Source: Cruorifilaria tuberocauda (taxonomy: Eukaryota > Nematoda > Chromadorea > Rhabditida > Onchocercidae). Taken from it: a DNA stretch of 64,000 bases. The notes under the pieces are model-generated. The model was not told where the DNA came from and made no database searches. It saw only the letters and a program-made list of their open reading frames with translations. The position numbers were made by a program, and so were the translations under genes. The DNA lies in contig JABVXU010000018.1 in NCBI GenBank assembly GCA_013365365.1, positions 1-64,000 on the forward strand, given 5' to 3'. Positions 12,415-24,742 of the stretch are shown in pieces. Position 1 is the stretch's first letter. Each line of letters starts with the position of its first letter.

Positions 12415-14366
12415 GTCTTCTAGTCTTCCACCGAGTTCAATGAAGAAGTGGTAAGAAATGAGTATTAATCCCTGAAGCTCGTTATAATAAAACTAATCCA
12501 AGCTCTCGAAGCTAATTTGTTCGTTCTCCGCTAAAATGTCTCTTTAAAATCCAAACAACATCCTCCTATAAAGCTCGATAAGTCTCCAGAAAACTTCGTC
12601 ATGCTACATCGAGACCGGGTGGAATGACAACTACAGCATGCGTTATCGAATGTTTACGAAAAATGTTCTATCAAGCTATTGCAGGTAGGTGTAAATGTAG
12701 CATCGTAATCTTACTTGGTGATCATCTGACAGATGTGACATCCAAGACTGATGAAGTTTAACTGTAGTTCACTACTAACCACGTAGCTCACCCCGAGGAT
12801 GTTATTATCACTGCAGTATGCACAATCAAATCTCAGGAATATAGAATGGAGAGTTGGGAGGATCAATAAAAACAGGAAGTCTTTCTGAAATGTTGCATAA
12901 TTCCAGGTTCAGAAATCATTTTCAACCAATGTCGAATATTTCTTGAATTTCTATTACTTTTTATCGTAGCTTTTCCAATAATGGAATATTTTGCTTAGAA
13001 ATTCTGGGAATGGAATGAGGAATACATTTCTATATATAGATATATGTATATACTGCTATATTCATCCATCTTTTTGCTCTCTCAAATTATTCATGCAACG
13101 GAGATGAGCCAATATGTATCTGATAAATTACAAGAACCATTAAAATGAAGAGTAGTCAGTACGAATGAGAATGTAATAAATCAAACGTTAGACGATCAGT
13201 GTGTACCATCGTGGTCAACGCGTACTTTTACACATTACTGGTCGGTGTATTCTTCTATAGTTTATTATGTATTCTATTCATATCTGACGGGAAACAATCA
13301 AGAGATTCAAGAGTTTCTCTTTTTTAGGGAGTTTAGAAGTATCGCTAAAAATAGACACTTTCATAGAGTTGATGCAAAAACTAAAATGGATAGGCGAACG
13401 TCAACTAAGATGAAACAAATAAAGTGACCATTTGACTCACATATGGCAATACATGGAACCAAAAAATTATAGGATTGCGCAAATAACGATTTCCCGTGAC
13501 GGAACCACTAATATTTCCAATCAAACATAAAAATCATTACATTCGACATCATACACGGTAAACGATACAATGTTAATATTTACTAACTGATTTTAATGGT
13601 TTTGTAAATATGAAAATGAATGAGAATAGAAATGAATTGGGAAAAGGGTGAGAAAGGGCAGAAGAAAGAAACATTTGTAGGATGTGTTCAATTTCGTGTC
13701 ATACTTTAAGGAACATTTTCTGTATGTTACATAACGCATAGAAAGACAATCCGAAAGTAACAGGTAGAATTATTTTACATCTGTATGTTACATGACGCAT
13801 AGAAAAACCCGAAAGTAACAGGCAGGCAGAATTATTTTACATTTCACATTCTCCATTCAGAGCAATTTGTAGTAGTGAACAGATAATCACTGCATTCTCG
13901 AAACATAGTACTCAGTACACATACTTCAACGTGAATGATAACTATTGGAATAATGCCCAATGCGATTTCTCTTTCATTAGAATATGTGAAAAATGGTACA
14001 ATCTGAATTGAAATCTATTCCCATTCTTCATTTCATCACAATTATTATTCAAATTACTGAAATCTTAACACTTAGGGATATGCATGAAATATTCAGATTT
14101 GGTGCTGTAATCCGGAACATTTCATTCATTTTAATAACAACTGATTTATTTCATGAATTAGGGAGAAATGATCTCATGTTCGCAAAAATAACTTCCTTGC
14201 AAACTATTAAACATCATAAATTGCTCTTAAAAATATAGCAAAAAGATAACATTTTGCAGATAAAACTTCTTACAATGACATAAATGTAGCAAAATATAAA
14301 TATGAGGCACAAATTGGAATTGAGACTTTATAAATACCTAAGAATTAAAAAAGGTTAAAAAAGACA
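12415..14366. other. Intergenic, upstream of RIOK3 and downstream of POR
   Basis: There is no convincing exon. The stretch nearest the RIOK3 start (12415-12700) would hold its promoter or 5' UTR, with no recognisable core element. A minus-strand AATAAA at 14150-14145 lies about 215 bases past the POR stop and could be its poly(A) signal. A two-copy tandem duplication at 13719-13841 is listed separately. Confidence 0.55.
13719..13841. repeat. Two-copy tandem duplication, about 61 bp per unit
   Basis: Positions 13719-13779 and 13780-13841 are near-identical direct repeats. Both start TCTGTATGTTACAT and end in AGAATTATTTTACA, with a few substitutions and small indels between them. They abut without spacer, so this is a recent local duplication, placed between two genes. 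Confidence 0.85.
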
Positions 14367-17300
14367 TTAAAACCAGACATCTGTTTGATAACATCGTTTT
14401 CGTTCCAAATCTTTTTGAAATTTCTGCGCTTCAATTTCGGTTTTCCCGCCAATCTCCATGAATATTCGCATGAATGTATTTTGCACATCACGCGCCATAT
14501 TGCGTGCGTCGCTAAAATAGCAGAGAGACCAAAATCTTATACAAACAACAAAAAAGGTAGGGAAAAAGTTTGAAGAACGCTATAAATTAATCCCAAAATA
14601 CCCAAAAAAAATCCCCAAAATACTGAGTAATTCACCGCATTATAAGTTATAATATTAAAAAATATTGAAGCATTATAATATTAGAAAATATTAAAGCATA
14701 CCCACACACACAAATATTTGCACCATCTTCAACAGCTCTCCATATTGCTTCTCGATTTTTCCAAATTTGATCTTGAACATAAATCTGAAGCAACTTTTTG
14801 ATTAAACTATTATAATTATTGATTTCTGGTGATTCTATGAAATTTAAAAGATTGCTGATGTTCTCTAAATGTAATAGAAAATGTAGACTTACTTTTTTTG
14901 CTGTAACTCTAGAAAAGGCAGTGTGTAATTCAGAAAGTACACCATCTTGAATGAACTTCTTCAATTCATCTTCATAAATGTAATCATGCTCCGGATGTCG
15001 ACAACCGTAATATAATGTCATTGGACCAATGTCTTGGCCTAAACAACTTTGCTTCAGAAAATAACGTTATCGCCAAATAAGTTAGAACTTGCAACTCAAC
15101 TTAATTAGTTAGTTATGAATGAACTTTTGCAATCAGCCAATATATTCTCAAACGAAAAAAATTGCTGGAAAAAACTCTGTTTAGGAAATAATGCCTCTTA
15201 CATAAGAATTTTCACCTTGTTCCTTCTGCCAACTGCGCTCCTGAAGAAAACCTCGAAATGGAGCAAAACCTGTGCCAGGACCTATCATGATAACTGGTGT
15301 TTTCAATCGATGTGGCAGTCGCATTGTTGACTTTCTAACAAATATCGGCACCTTTGAGCCTTCACCCTTCAATGAAAACTATTAATCAGTAAAAATAATT
15401 CAACGAGTTTTGAAGACTCCGAAAATTGTACGAGAACCAACAAAATTTGATAAATCAAAATAGAAAATAACAATTAAATATCAATAGACAATGATACGCA
15501 GAATCAAAGAAACAAATCTATGCTCTAAAAAATTCTCTGAGATTTATTTTCAGAAATCAGAAAAGGAAAAGAAAATTTTAGGTTATCAATTTTTTATCAA
15601 AAAGCAAATGAAAAAAATTTCTTGAGAAACGAGGAAAATAACTTTTTGGAGTAGAAAATTGGTGCAAACTCCTTTAATTAGCCGGTCGCCGATCATATAT
15701 CTCGTTATAATGACGGTTATAGCCAAAGCGTCATGACTATATTTGGATGATGATGATATGCTGTAATAACGTGGCTGCAACACATAAATATGTAACTAAT
15801 TCATCAAAATCATCACATAACAAAATAACGAAATACTACAAAAACTTAAGGATTCACCAACATAACAAAGGAGTGCGATTTCATGTAAAGCAATTCCAAT
15901 ACTTAAAGACTCTACAAATAATCAGAAGAAAAGCTGAACCTAAAAATACCTGAAGACGAGGTAATAGCTCTAGAACATAATCAACTGGAGGTTTACAGGT
16001 CGGGAATGCAAGAAGAATATCAATGATAGAACGTCGTTCCTTCTGAATATAATTCCCATATTCCTTCTGCAAATATGAAATCTGATGTCCAGGATAAAAA
16101 ATCTTGGAAAAGCGAAAGAAGTTAATTATAATTAAAAAAAACTTACCAAACCTTGTTCATTAGCCGTGCTTAATAATAAAAGACGTTCTTTTTCATTTTC
16201 AGCATTTGTGAAAGAAGCCAAAGCTTTCAGAACATTAGATTTAACTGGTGCACAAATATCAACATAATGGGTGAATGCAGTTTTTATTGTACAAGGACAT
16301 GGAAACGGATTTTTTTTCAGGTTTTCCTCTAAAAGTAACATTAGAGTAAAAAAATAGCGATTAAATCGAAATTTCAAATTTTACGAACAAATCTAAGAAA
16401 ATGTCCATTCTACAATGCGACGAAGGAAGAACATTTTAATGAACAACAAAACAGTAATTAATACCATCAAGATTAATCAAACTGAAACACAGATCCATAT
16501 CAGCGTCAAGTAATCGTCCCAATTCCTCCACCAAGACCGGATCATTTGTTGGAAAAACGCCTAAGTGATCACCCACTTCATACCTAGAGACCTCTCATTG
16601 CACCATTCGTGTTATATAAAGTTTAATATTGGTCAAAAATTAGGCATTTTGAAAATTCAGTGATGAATCGAAAATTGAAATGGTTACCTCATCCTCGTTT
16701 CATTGATAATAAATTCGATGTGACGACAACTTCTATCACTGCTTATACCATGTAGTTCACGATTAACACTGACAGTAGCGATAAAAGGATTTTTCTGATT
16801 GAAAGGTCTAAAAATCAAAAATCACTAGATAATTAAAAAAATTATTAAAGTGAACAAAGATAATTTCGGTAATTTTTCAAAATCCTTTTCAATTTCAAAA
16901 AGGAAACTCACGGCCTTTGTTTTTCAAATGATCCCAGCCTACCATATTCCCCAGTGAACAATTTGACTGAAAAATCCTTCACAACTTCAAAGCGATATTG
17001 TCGTATTAAACCTGTTTCAGCTATTTCCCAGCCAAAAATATTTTTTACAGTAGACCAAAAGCCTTCTCGCCATCTAAAGATATAAGCTTCTGATTCTTGA
17101 AGAGTGAATGGAAGCACTTCAAAAGTACTTCATAGCGTGTTATTTTGAAATATGCAAAACTCTAAAATTCTAAAAGCGATATAAATAAAATTTGAAATAC
17201 AACAAAGTAAATGAAAATTTAAGAAAGCGAAAGAAAGCAAACACTAAGTTTGGAACTGTGAATATGAACTCAGACCTCATAAAATCCTCCTCTAGATTTC

Positions 17301-18682
17301 CATCATCATCACCAAGGCCAAGGCTGTATATGCGAGTAGCACCGAATTCCTCCATTCGTCGGTTGAAATATTTAGCAATTTCATTGAAATGTCCATATGT
17401 TTTATTACCTAAGCCAAAAACCTGAAAATTCTATTCCAATCTCTCATTTTAGCATGCTGACATTTCAAACATTGCTCAGTAAGGTTGACCATTGTAAAGA
17501 AAGCAACTAAAGTTGAGTAAACATGTCACAGTGAAACACATGCAGTACACCATAAATTTTAAAAAATTCTTTTTAAATAGGGCATTACGAAATTCCTACA
17601 ATATGTTAAATTCGTTAATTCGATTCTATCCAACATCATTAAACTAACAGCAAAATTAACTCCTGTTAAATTGAGGCTTGTGTTTAAAATATGCTGATAA
17701 AATTCCTGCGCGTTATCTGGTGGATCGCCTTCACCGTAAGTTGCCATGCACAATATCAGAAGAACACCGGGAATTTCTCTGATTTTTTCAAAATCTTCAA
17801 CAATCATTTCCTCTGGGTCGAGTAAAAGAGTCTGCAAAGTTTCGTAATCAGCAATAGAATAGATCAATAAGTAACATTAAAAATGAAGATTCCAGCGATC
17901 CACTTCCTTTCCTTTTTATCTTGCCCAACGAATTCAAATTCTAAAAGAACTCAATTATTTTTTTTGTTTTTTTTTTAAAAAAATCATAGGATCTATAATC
18001 TTAATTTATAGTTATACTAAGAAACAAACCTTCTGACCGTAATTCTGAACATCCTTAGCAAGACGACCTGCTAATTCCTCAGCTGTTCCGGTTTGCGAAC
18101 CATAAATTATTAAGACCTGTAAAAAACTTGATTTTTTATATTAAATGCCAACCTCAATTAATGGGAAACAGACAAAGAATCCTGAACATTTTTCGAGTAA
18201 CTCAAAACTCTGGATAAAGCCATTAATTTGCCTTATATATACGAACAATTTCTTTAAAAAAAGGTGTAATGTTAAGTAATCAGATTCATACTTCAAAAAA
18301 ATTCTACGAAACCATTTGAAAAATTTTTAAACATTTCCTATTCCCAACAATAATTTAAATACGAAAATCAAGAAGATGGAAAGATCGAAACTGACATAGT
18401 CTTGCAAAAAAACGATTTGATAATAAAAAAATAAAAATTGGTGACCTTTCGTTCTTCTGATTTCATACGTGCAACAAATGAAGTTTGTCGATCAAATGAA
18501 CTTTCGATAGAAGTGTAGGATGGCAGAACAGTTAATGTAAACTTGTCAGTAGTTTTTTTAATCCATAATTTCCACGAATAATACACCGTTGTTAGCAATA
18601 TGATAGTTAAAACAATCAAATCAATTACGTCTAGTCGTGTTCGTAACCAATCCATCATTGCCATCGTCACCACAGTTCTCAT
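14367..18682 (-). CDS. emb-8: NADPH-cytochrome P450 reductase
   Basis: Fourteen exons encode about 669-673 residues (human POR 677): 18682-18446, 18116-18030, 17831-17649, 17421-17276, 17073-16912, 16807-16688, 16583-16465, 16328-16147, 16066-15950, 15774-15643, 15366-15216 (or from 15378, adding four in-frame residues), 15038-14893, 14784-14702, 14511-14367. It passes electrons from NADPH through FAD and FMN to microsomal P450s, anchored in the ER by the hydrophobic segment at about residues 18-38. FMN-domain motifs are [10 protein letters not shown] (84-93), [12 protein letters not shown] and [20 protein letters not shown] is the FAD-binding motif. GPGTGFAPF and [13 protein letters not shown] mark the NADPH site, and the chain ends in DVWF with the expected penultimate aromatic stacking Trp. 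Start: the ATG at 18682 precedes MAMMDWL; an internal Met at 18664 is an alternative. C. elegans emb-8 is the orthologue by family knowledge. Confidence 0.96.
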
Positions 18683-19852
18683 TTGATTTTTTTAGTATAA
18701 TTCCTCTAAAACTGTAGAAATTAAAATGAAGATAATATAAGAATTTTGTAGAAATTAGTTCGCATAAAAAGGAGAAAGCTGTGAAATAGTGCACATAAAT
18801 GATAAAAGATACAAATCTTTGATCAATACTTAAAATTTATCCCGCCATCTTTTATTCTTGCTGGAAATGATAATATTGTCAAACGAGGATGGTGAGAATA
18901 GTATAGAGTGAAGAGGACAAAGTGAGAGGAGAATAGAAAGCGCTATGAACTCCAATTACAAACCAGTATTTTTTGATTTCTTACCTCACTTTGAAGCTGT
19001 CATAAGTGTAGTGGTTTTCTAGAACTACGCAATAATATAACTTTAATCAGAAGAGCAAAAAAACCATCTTCTTATAAAATTTTTAAAATAAAATACTGAA
19101 ATTCTTGAGTATGAATGACCATCTTAACTAATGCTAATCAAATCATTTACGAACGATTTCAAACGGTTTTTGCAAGATTTTGCAATTCGTTTAAAGGTCA
19201 TTAAATTACAATGATAATTTTTCGCAAACATTCGCAAGATTAGTTGATAATTTCAAAAAATTAAATCTAACGAAAATTTTTTACCAAAATTTTAGAATTT
19301 TATCAGATGCATCAAAAAAAAGGACATACGAAAACGAACGGATAGTTGTCGTTTACGAAGAATGAAAGGTATGTGCTCTCGCAACTTCATGTTATTTGTT
19401 GATTAAAACCAGTTTCTCTTACCAAATCAGACACCATTATTTCTCTTCATATAACATGATCTAAAAAATAATCCAATATTTTTGAGACTTGTTACTTCTC
19501 GTTCGAAAAAAATATCGCATGCAACTGAACAAAAAGGTATGAAATAGTTACATACAACAAAGAGTCAACATATCTATTACCAACTTTTATGAACTATATT
19601 TATTAGACCATTGAGCTCTTTCCTATCGAACAAGTATCAGATCATAAAGAATGATTTCAAACATGAATGTTTACGATAGCTTACATCATAGATTTTGTCA
19701 TAGTTTACGACGTAAGGAAGAAATAATCAAAAGCAAACTTCTATTTACTTCATGCTTGCACGCGGTCACTAAAAATATCTACTGTCATAAGACATTTTGC
19801 TAATTAATTTCAATAAGTAGAATGAAAATTGTTACTTCGAAAGTTTAGTATC

Positions 19853-19888
<36 letters not shown>
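19853..19888. repeat. AAT trinucleotide microsatellite
   Basis: About twelve uninterrupted AAT/TAA units form a simple repeat in the intergenic DNA upstream of POR. It is likely to vary in length between isolates. Confidence 0.95.
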
Positions 19889-21501
19889 TGATAAATTTAA
19901 AACACTTCAAAGTAAGCAGTGATTTCATTTTCATAAATGTAAATGTATTGAATTTGCGACAGTCTTAAAAACTTTTCTATAACACTTAAAGTTGGAAAAA
20001 TTCTTGAATTGAAAAATTAAAAGAACGGATTAAGGCTAAACAGGGAAGAGAGCTAAGAGAAAATTCTTCTAGCATATGTTGTACACTAAACATAACACTA
20101 GAAGAAAACTGTCGGGAAATCCGAGAAAAGGATCAAATAATACGTAATGTCCATCCCTATCATTGTATGTTATATGCCATTATTTTTAATCTTTATATCA
20201 TCATATTGTTAGGTTTCTTCCATTTCCTTACATCATTAATCTCCATTTCTATAATCTACCTTGGCGCCAATAATTTACCTAATAATGTACCTACCTATTC
20301 ATTCTCAGCAAAGGATTTAGCCTTGGCTAGGTGGGTCTCCTTCCTCCCTCCCAAAACCCTCAAACGCTTGTCTATCTCTCCTCCAAAACTATTGGCTCCT
20401 CATTGACTTCCCCAACAAAGATATTGATTGAATGTACTGTGATTTGTTGCATATCTCTTATTCGATATGTTAGCCATCATACCATTGGAACGTTTCATCC
20501 TTCTTGACCTTCCGCAATTGCATCATATAGCTGCTCCGTTTCAAATTCTTCAATTTTGGCCCATTGTAAGAGATATTATTGTGAAGAGAGCCGGTAATTT
20601 GAGAAATTACCCAAATGTTTAATTGTATCTAAATTTAAACGAATAAGAAGCAATCACTGAATATACATACATTAGTGATCTTTTGCACGTTCATTCATGA
20701 AAAATTAAACGTCACAAAATTTGAGTAACCTTACATTTCATTTCAAGCAGCTCTAATAAGATACATTAACGGGATATGGTGTCATGGATGATTCAAGATT
20801 TAATTGCAGTTCAGATTGCTTTGAAAGTACAAGTAATCGATGTGTTATAACTATTTTCTTGCTAAAAATCAAGATTAAAATAGCATTAAAGTGCACATAA
20901 ATCATCAAGCAATCCAATCAGTGAAAATAAAATTAGATTCTAAAAATGATTTCAGCGAAAATAGCTGGAATTACCGACCTTCCCCGTCTCCGTCTCCTTT
21001 GTCATCGAAACCGGAATTACTACCACATAAATCATCGCAGTGCATTACTTCATGTCCAGATGCAGTGAATTCCTTAAAAAGTTAAAGACTACCGACTCCA
21101 CTCTTATCGAACTCAGCTACTATATCTTCTCGATCACATCACGCTATTCCACCACAAAGTATAGAAATACTGGACTTCACGAACGAATTTATACCTCTCC
21201 CTTGGTCTCCGTTCAATATAATAATCAATACCATTCACCATAGGTTCATTTACTAGAAAGTCCAAGAGCCGAACGCCCTCACACCTTATATAGTAGCAAA
21301 TAATAATACTTCGCTTATGATTACAAAAACTTCTACTCTGACAATTCAGAAGCAAAAACACTGATTTGCTTCCCTCTGAGAAAACTTCTGTAAAGACAAT
21401 TCCATCATCCATAAATGCACAGGAGACCTAAAAATTTTAATTCTCTAGCGTTCATCGCCAATTTTTCACATATAATGCATCTCAAAAGAAACAAAGAACA
21501 T

Positions 21502-21507
21502 TTTATT
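21502..21507 (-). promoter_or_regulatory. Poly(A) signal of RPS21
   Basis: AATAAA on the minus strand, about 75 bases after the RPS21 stop codon. The distance fits a short 3' UTR typical of ribosomal protein genes. Confidence 0.65.
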
Positions 21508-21580
21508 ATGATTTATAATATCATACGAAACATAACAATGAAAAGAGGACGAACATCATCTTCAAATGATTCTTTAAATT

Positions 21581-22092
21581 TTAAAAACTGCTTGGTATCA
21601 AACCATCACGCTTTGCAAGACGTAAAATGCAATCATCCGATTCACCCATGCATCGAATTTCGCCACATATTGCGTATCTGCAATAAGGAAATGTTAGCTC
21701 ATATCTTTTAGATAAAAGAGTTATAAAACCTTATAACATTAAAATTCTTTCCTGTAAAATTAACAAACTCTAGAAAAGTGCAACTATATTTTCTGCAGAA
21801 GAAATCTATAATTTTCTAGTAAATGAAACCTAACCCAGAAATCATACAATTCCTTCTTAAAATTATCTTGAATAACTCTAAAATAACGAGAGACCATTCG
21901 ACAGACACTGACACCCAATTCATATAGCTCATACCTTATAACTTTTCCTGGTACCATGCGTCCAGTTTTAGGGTCTACGTCTACTAAGTCGATTTGTACA
22001 GCTGCATGATCAGTTGCTGCGATGATACGTGATGATGAGGAGCATTTCCTCGGTATGTATAATTCAACAAGTACCCCTTCGTCGTTCTGCAT
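21581..22092 (-). CDS. rps-21: 40S ribosomal protein S21 (eS21)
   Basis: Two exons, 22092-21935 and 21677-21581, join in phase 2 to an 84-residue protein; human RPS21 has 83. The start MQNDEG and the segments [38 protein letters not shown] and [10 protein letters not shown] follow the eS21 family along its whole length, and the splice falls inside the conserved RYAICG motif. The protein is a component of the small ribosomal subunit beak and head area. The ATG chosen is the only one that gives the canonical N-terminus. Transcribed in the same direction as its neighbours POR and SH2B but more than 2.6 kb from each, so it probably has its own promoter. Slight oddity: Cys replaces the usual Arg in EIRCMGES. 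Confidence 0.97.
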
Positions 22093-24742
22093 AATCGGCA
22101 AATGAAAATTGATTAATTCTTGTCCTGCAACCTACTCCATGAATCTCGATATTAAGAGGAAGATGGAGAAAAAATATTAACCATTCAAATAAATGGATAA
22201 TATTAAACCACCAATAACACATTAACATGGAATGCGCAAACATTACGACAGAATAGAGGTTGTAATTTAAAGATATGGAGCGAAAATTAGTGGAATATAT
22301 GGATATCATTCATTAGAGGACTAATATTGTCATACCAGACAATTGAGCAAACATAATAACGATATTTTTAGAGCAAAAAAAAATAAAGTCGAGATGAATG
22401 GGTTCCCAAAATTAAGATAAACGAATCACAAGAAAAGCCATAAAGATAACAGAAAATTAAAAAAGCGCTAGCTATGGTAAGAACGAGAAATTTCGCTTCA
22501 TTTTACTGAGTACGGTTAAAACATAACTTTATTTTGAATTAATTAGAGAATAAGAAATGGACGCGAGGTATTGTTGAAAATATTACGGATTATGACAACG
22601 ATGACTATCGACTTATCACAGAATTCATTAATATACGAAAAGTAAACGATTTCAATTTCTTTTATCACCGAAGACATATCAATAATAATTCTGAAATAAC
22701 AGCAACTCAATGATCTCTTTAAGCAGATAAACTTATCATCCCCTCCGTTGCCCCTAAGTGATCACACGTCAAAACATCCACCTACTTCGTAAACTTCGAT
22801 CATGCGAGTCCTCGCTATGTACCCATAATGTCCCGTCTAGAACAGTTGAGAGTGGACTGAGTGAATCGAGAAGTTTGAAGGACACGAGTATGAGTCAGTT
22901 GATTGTTGAATTTGCAATAATTTTTCATATTCCGTTTCTATGAAGAAAATACTGCAATGAAGCATCTAGAGGTTATTGTTTAAACAAAGAGATTGAAATT
23001 AATAACGTTTTGGATTTTTCGCTTCCTCTCAATGATTTCAAATATTTTCATTAAAATCTTTTTTCTTTAGAGTTTTAAGTCTTTGAGGTTAATAAGCTTC
23101 TTTTTCTTCGAAAATTATAAATTTTTGAACTTTTTTTATATGAGAATCATTCCAAATCGATCTCATTCCAAAAGTCTCTATAATACAGTCGCTAACTAGA
23201 ACAATCGTAAAGAGTAAGAAATTAACAGTAATATGATTAGGTTAAAAGTGACATAATTTATTTGAAAATTAGGTACTCATTTCAGCTCCTCTTAAATGTC
23301 GAAAAATTGGAAGCTAACGTGAAGAAAACTTTTTCGTATTTACTTCATTGACGAAAGAATTATGCTTTCATGACTTTTAGGCGGACGTGAGATTTTTTGT
23401 AATATTTAAGCTATTTCGTCTGCTCAAAAGCTTCCTTCTTTCATGTTGCATCACACAACAACACTTGTATGTTAAATTGACTTCTTCCATTCTCTTAATG
23501 AAACAATGAAAAGTTTTGATAACTTTAGTGTAGTTAACTGCGAATTGAAAATTAACGTGCGGGTGATATGGAGTAATGACACTCGCAACATTCACTCTCA
23601 TACCTTACACTGATTTACAGCAAAAAACTTTTGAGAGATTAGTTAACTCAAATAACAACATGCCAACAGCGAATAAATTAATCATAGAATAACTGAGTTA
23701 GCAAAATTATCGTTTCAGTAGTTTATCGATGATTCTTCTCATCTTTCCACTACAATCATGTGATTATTCCGGTTGAAATTTCCGGGAAAATTATACAATG
23801 TCCAGACCTATTAATTCCACCTCCTCTCCCAAAGGAGGATAGATAAGTGGAGCTCTCATTTCGGGTAAATAATTTTTAAAAACTTATACAAACTTGAAGA
23901 AACGAATGACAAAACATAAGGCAAAACAAACAATAAAAAAAAAGAAAAAAGAATGACCAGAGGGATGACCTGCACAAGTACATTATTAGCGTTTAAATAA
24001 ACGGAACTAAAATTTCCTGTTTGATAAGGCACGGGAAGTGGAGAGATACGAATTAGATGAATGTTTTCCTTCGATGGCAATACCATCAAAATGTTGTACA
24101 GAGGTAGTCTTTTGAGGCATTCACTGGAGATCAAACATTCATGTGATTAACTGATACTTATTTTAATTCTGAGAAAAATCCCGTACCCTGTAAACTTACA
24201 CACGGTTTAACTAATCAGAATTATTCATAATTCAGTAAAACCTCCTGCCATTCCCGAAAAATAGTTTTGGAAATTCGGGGAAGAAAAATACTGCATGTAA
24301 CTTGAAGGAAAAAGAAATATTTTTTAAAAACAAAGAAATATTACAATTGAAAATGATTTAACTATAAAAAAGAAGGAAGAAATTGAAGAAATTGTACTAT
24401 CCATCAGATATTAATTGGCAGAGAACAAAATTGATCCGATATGGCAACGAATAATAAAATACAGATGGCAAAAGAAATACATACACAGACATAAATCGTT
24501 CAAATTGAAACAGTAAAAAAAGTATTTAGAATACGTGAGCAAGCGATACTGAGCATCTTATCTAAAATATTCAGCAATTCTCGAACCATCGATATTTCTA
24601 GCAATTTCCAAATAATATCTCTGATAAGTCATATTCTTTTTTAAGACCATTTAAATTTAATGAAAATTTTTATAACAATTATGGAATTTCACCAATATTA
24701 TAATGAACTGATATCTAGTTAATGATATTTGATCACCATCAT
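22093..24742. other. Intergenic between RPS21 and the SH2B adaptor gene
   Basis: There is no exon I can support on either strand. The part next to 22092 must contain the RPS21 promoter and any trans-splice acceptor; I see no clear core promoter element. The rest is AT-rich sequence with short accidental open frames. Confidence 0.55.

Larger units (their letters stand above)
18683..21580. other. Intergenic between POR and RPS21
   Basis: This stretch is mostly low-complexity AT-rich DNA. It contains an AAT microsatellite (19853-19888) and a short composition-shifted block at about 20255-20410 that is richer in C and T on the plus strand and open in some frames on both strands (see findings). 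I find no gene I can support. A minus-strand AATAAA at 21507-21502 belongs to RPS21. Confidence 0.55.

Noticed and set aside
20593..20625. Stretch with AATTACCCAA resembling part of the nematode SL1 leader
   Set aside because: Only about ten bases match and there is no SL RNA body, Sm site or donor in the right place; the match is explained by a small local hairpin.
20891..21085. 64-codon plus-strand frame with RPSPSPSPLSS
   Set aside because: The Pro/Ser part comes from a short CCGTCTC simple repeat; there are no clear splice sites and no domain.
21134..21412. 92-codon minus-strand frame starting MDDGIVFTEV
   Set aside because: It lies just past the RPS21 3' end, has no recognisable family and no supporting splice structure; chance frame is more likely.
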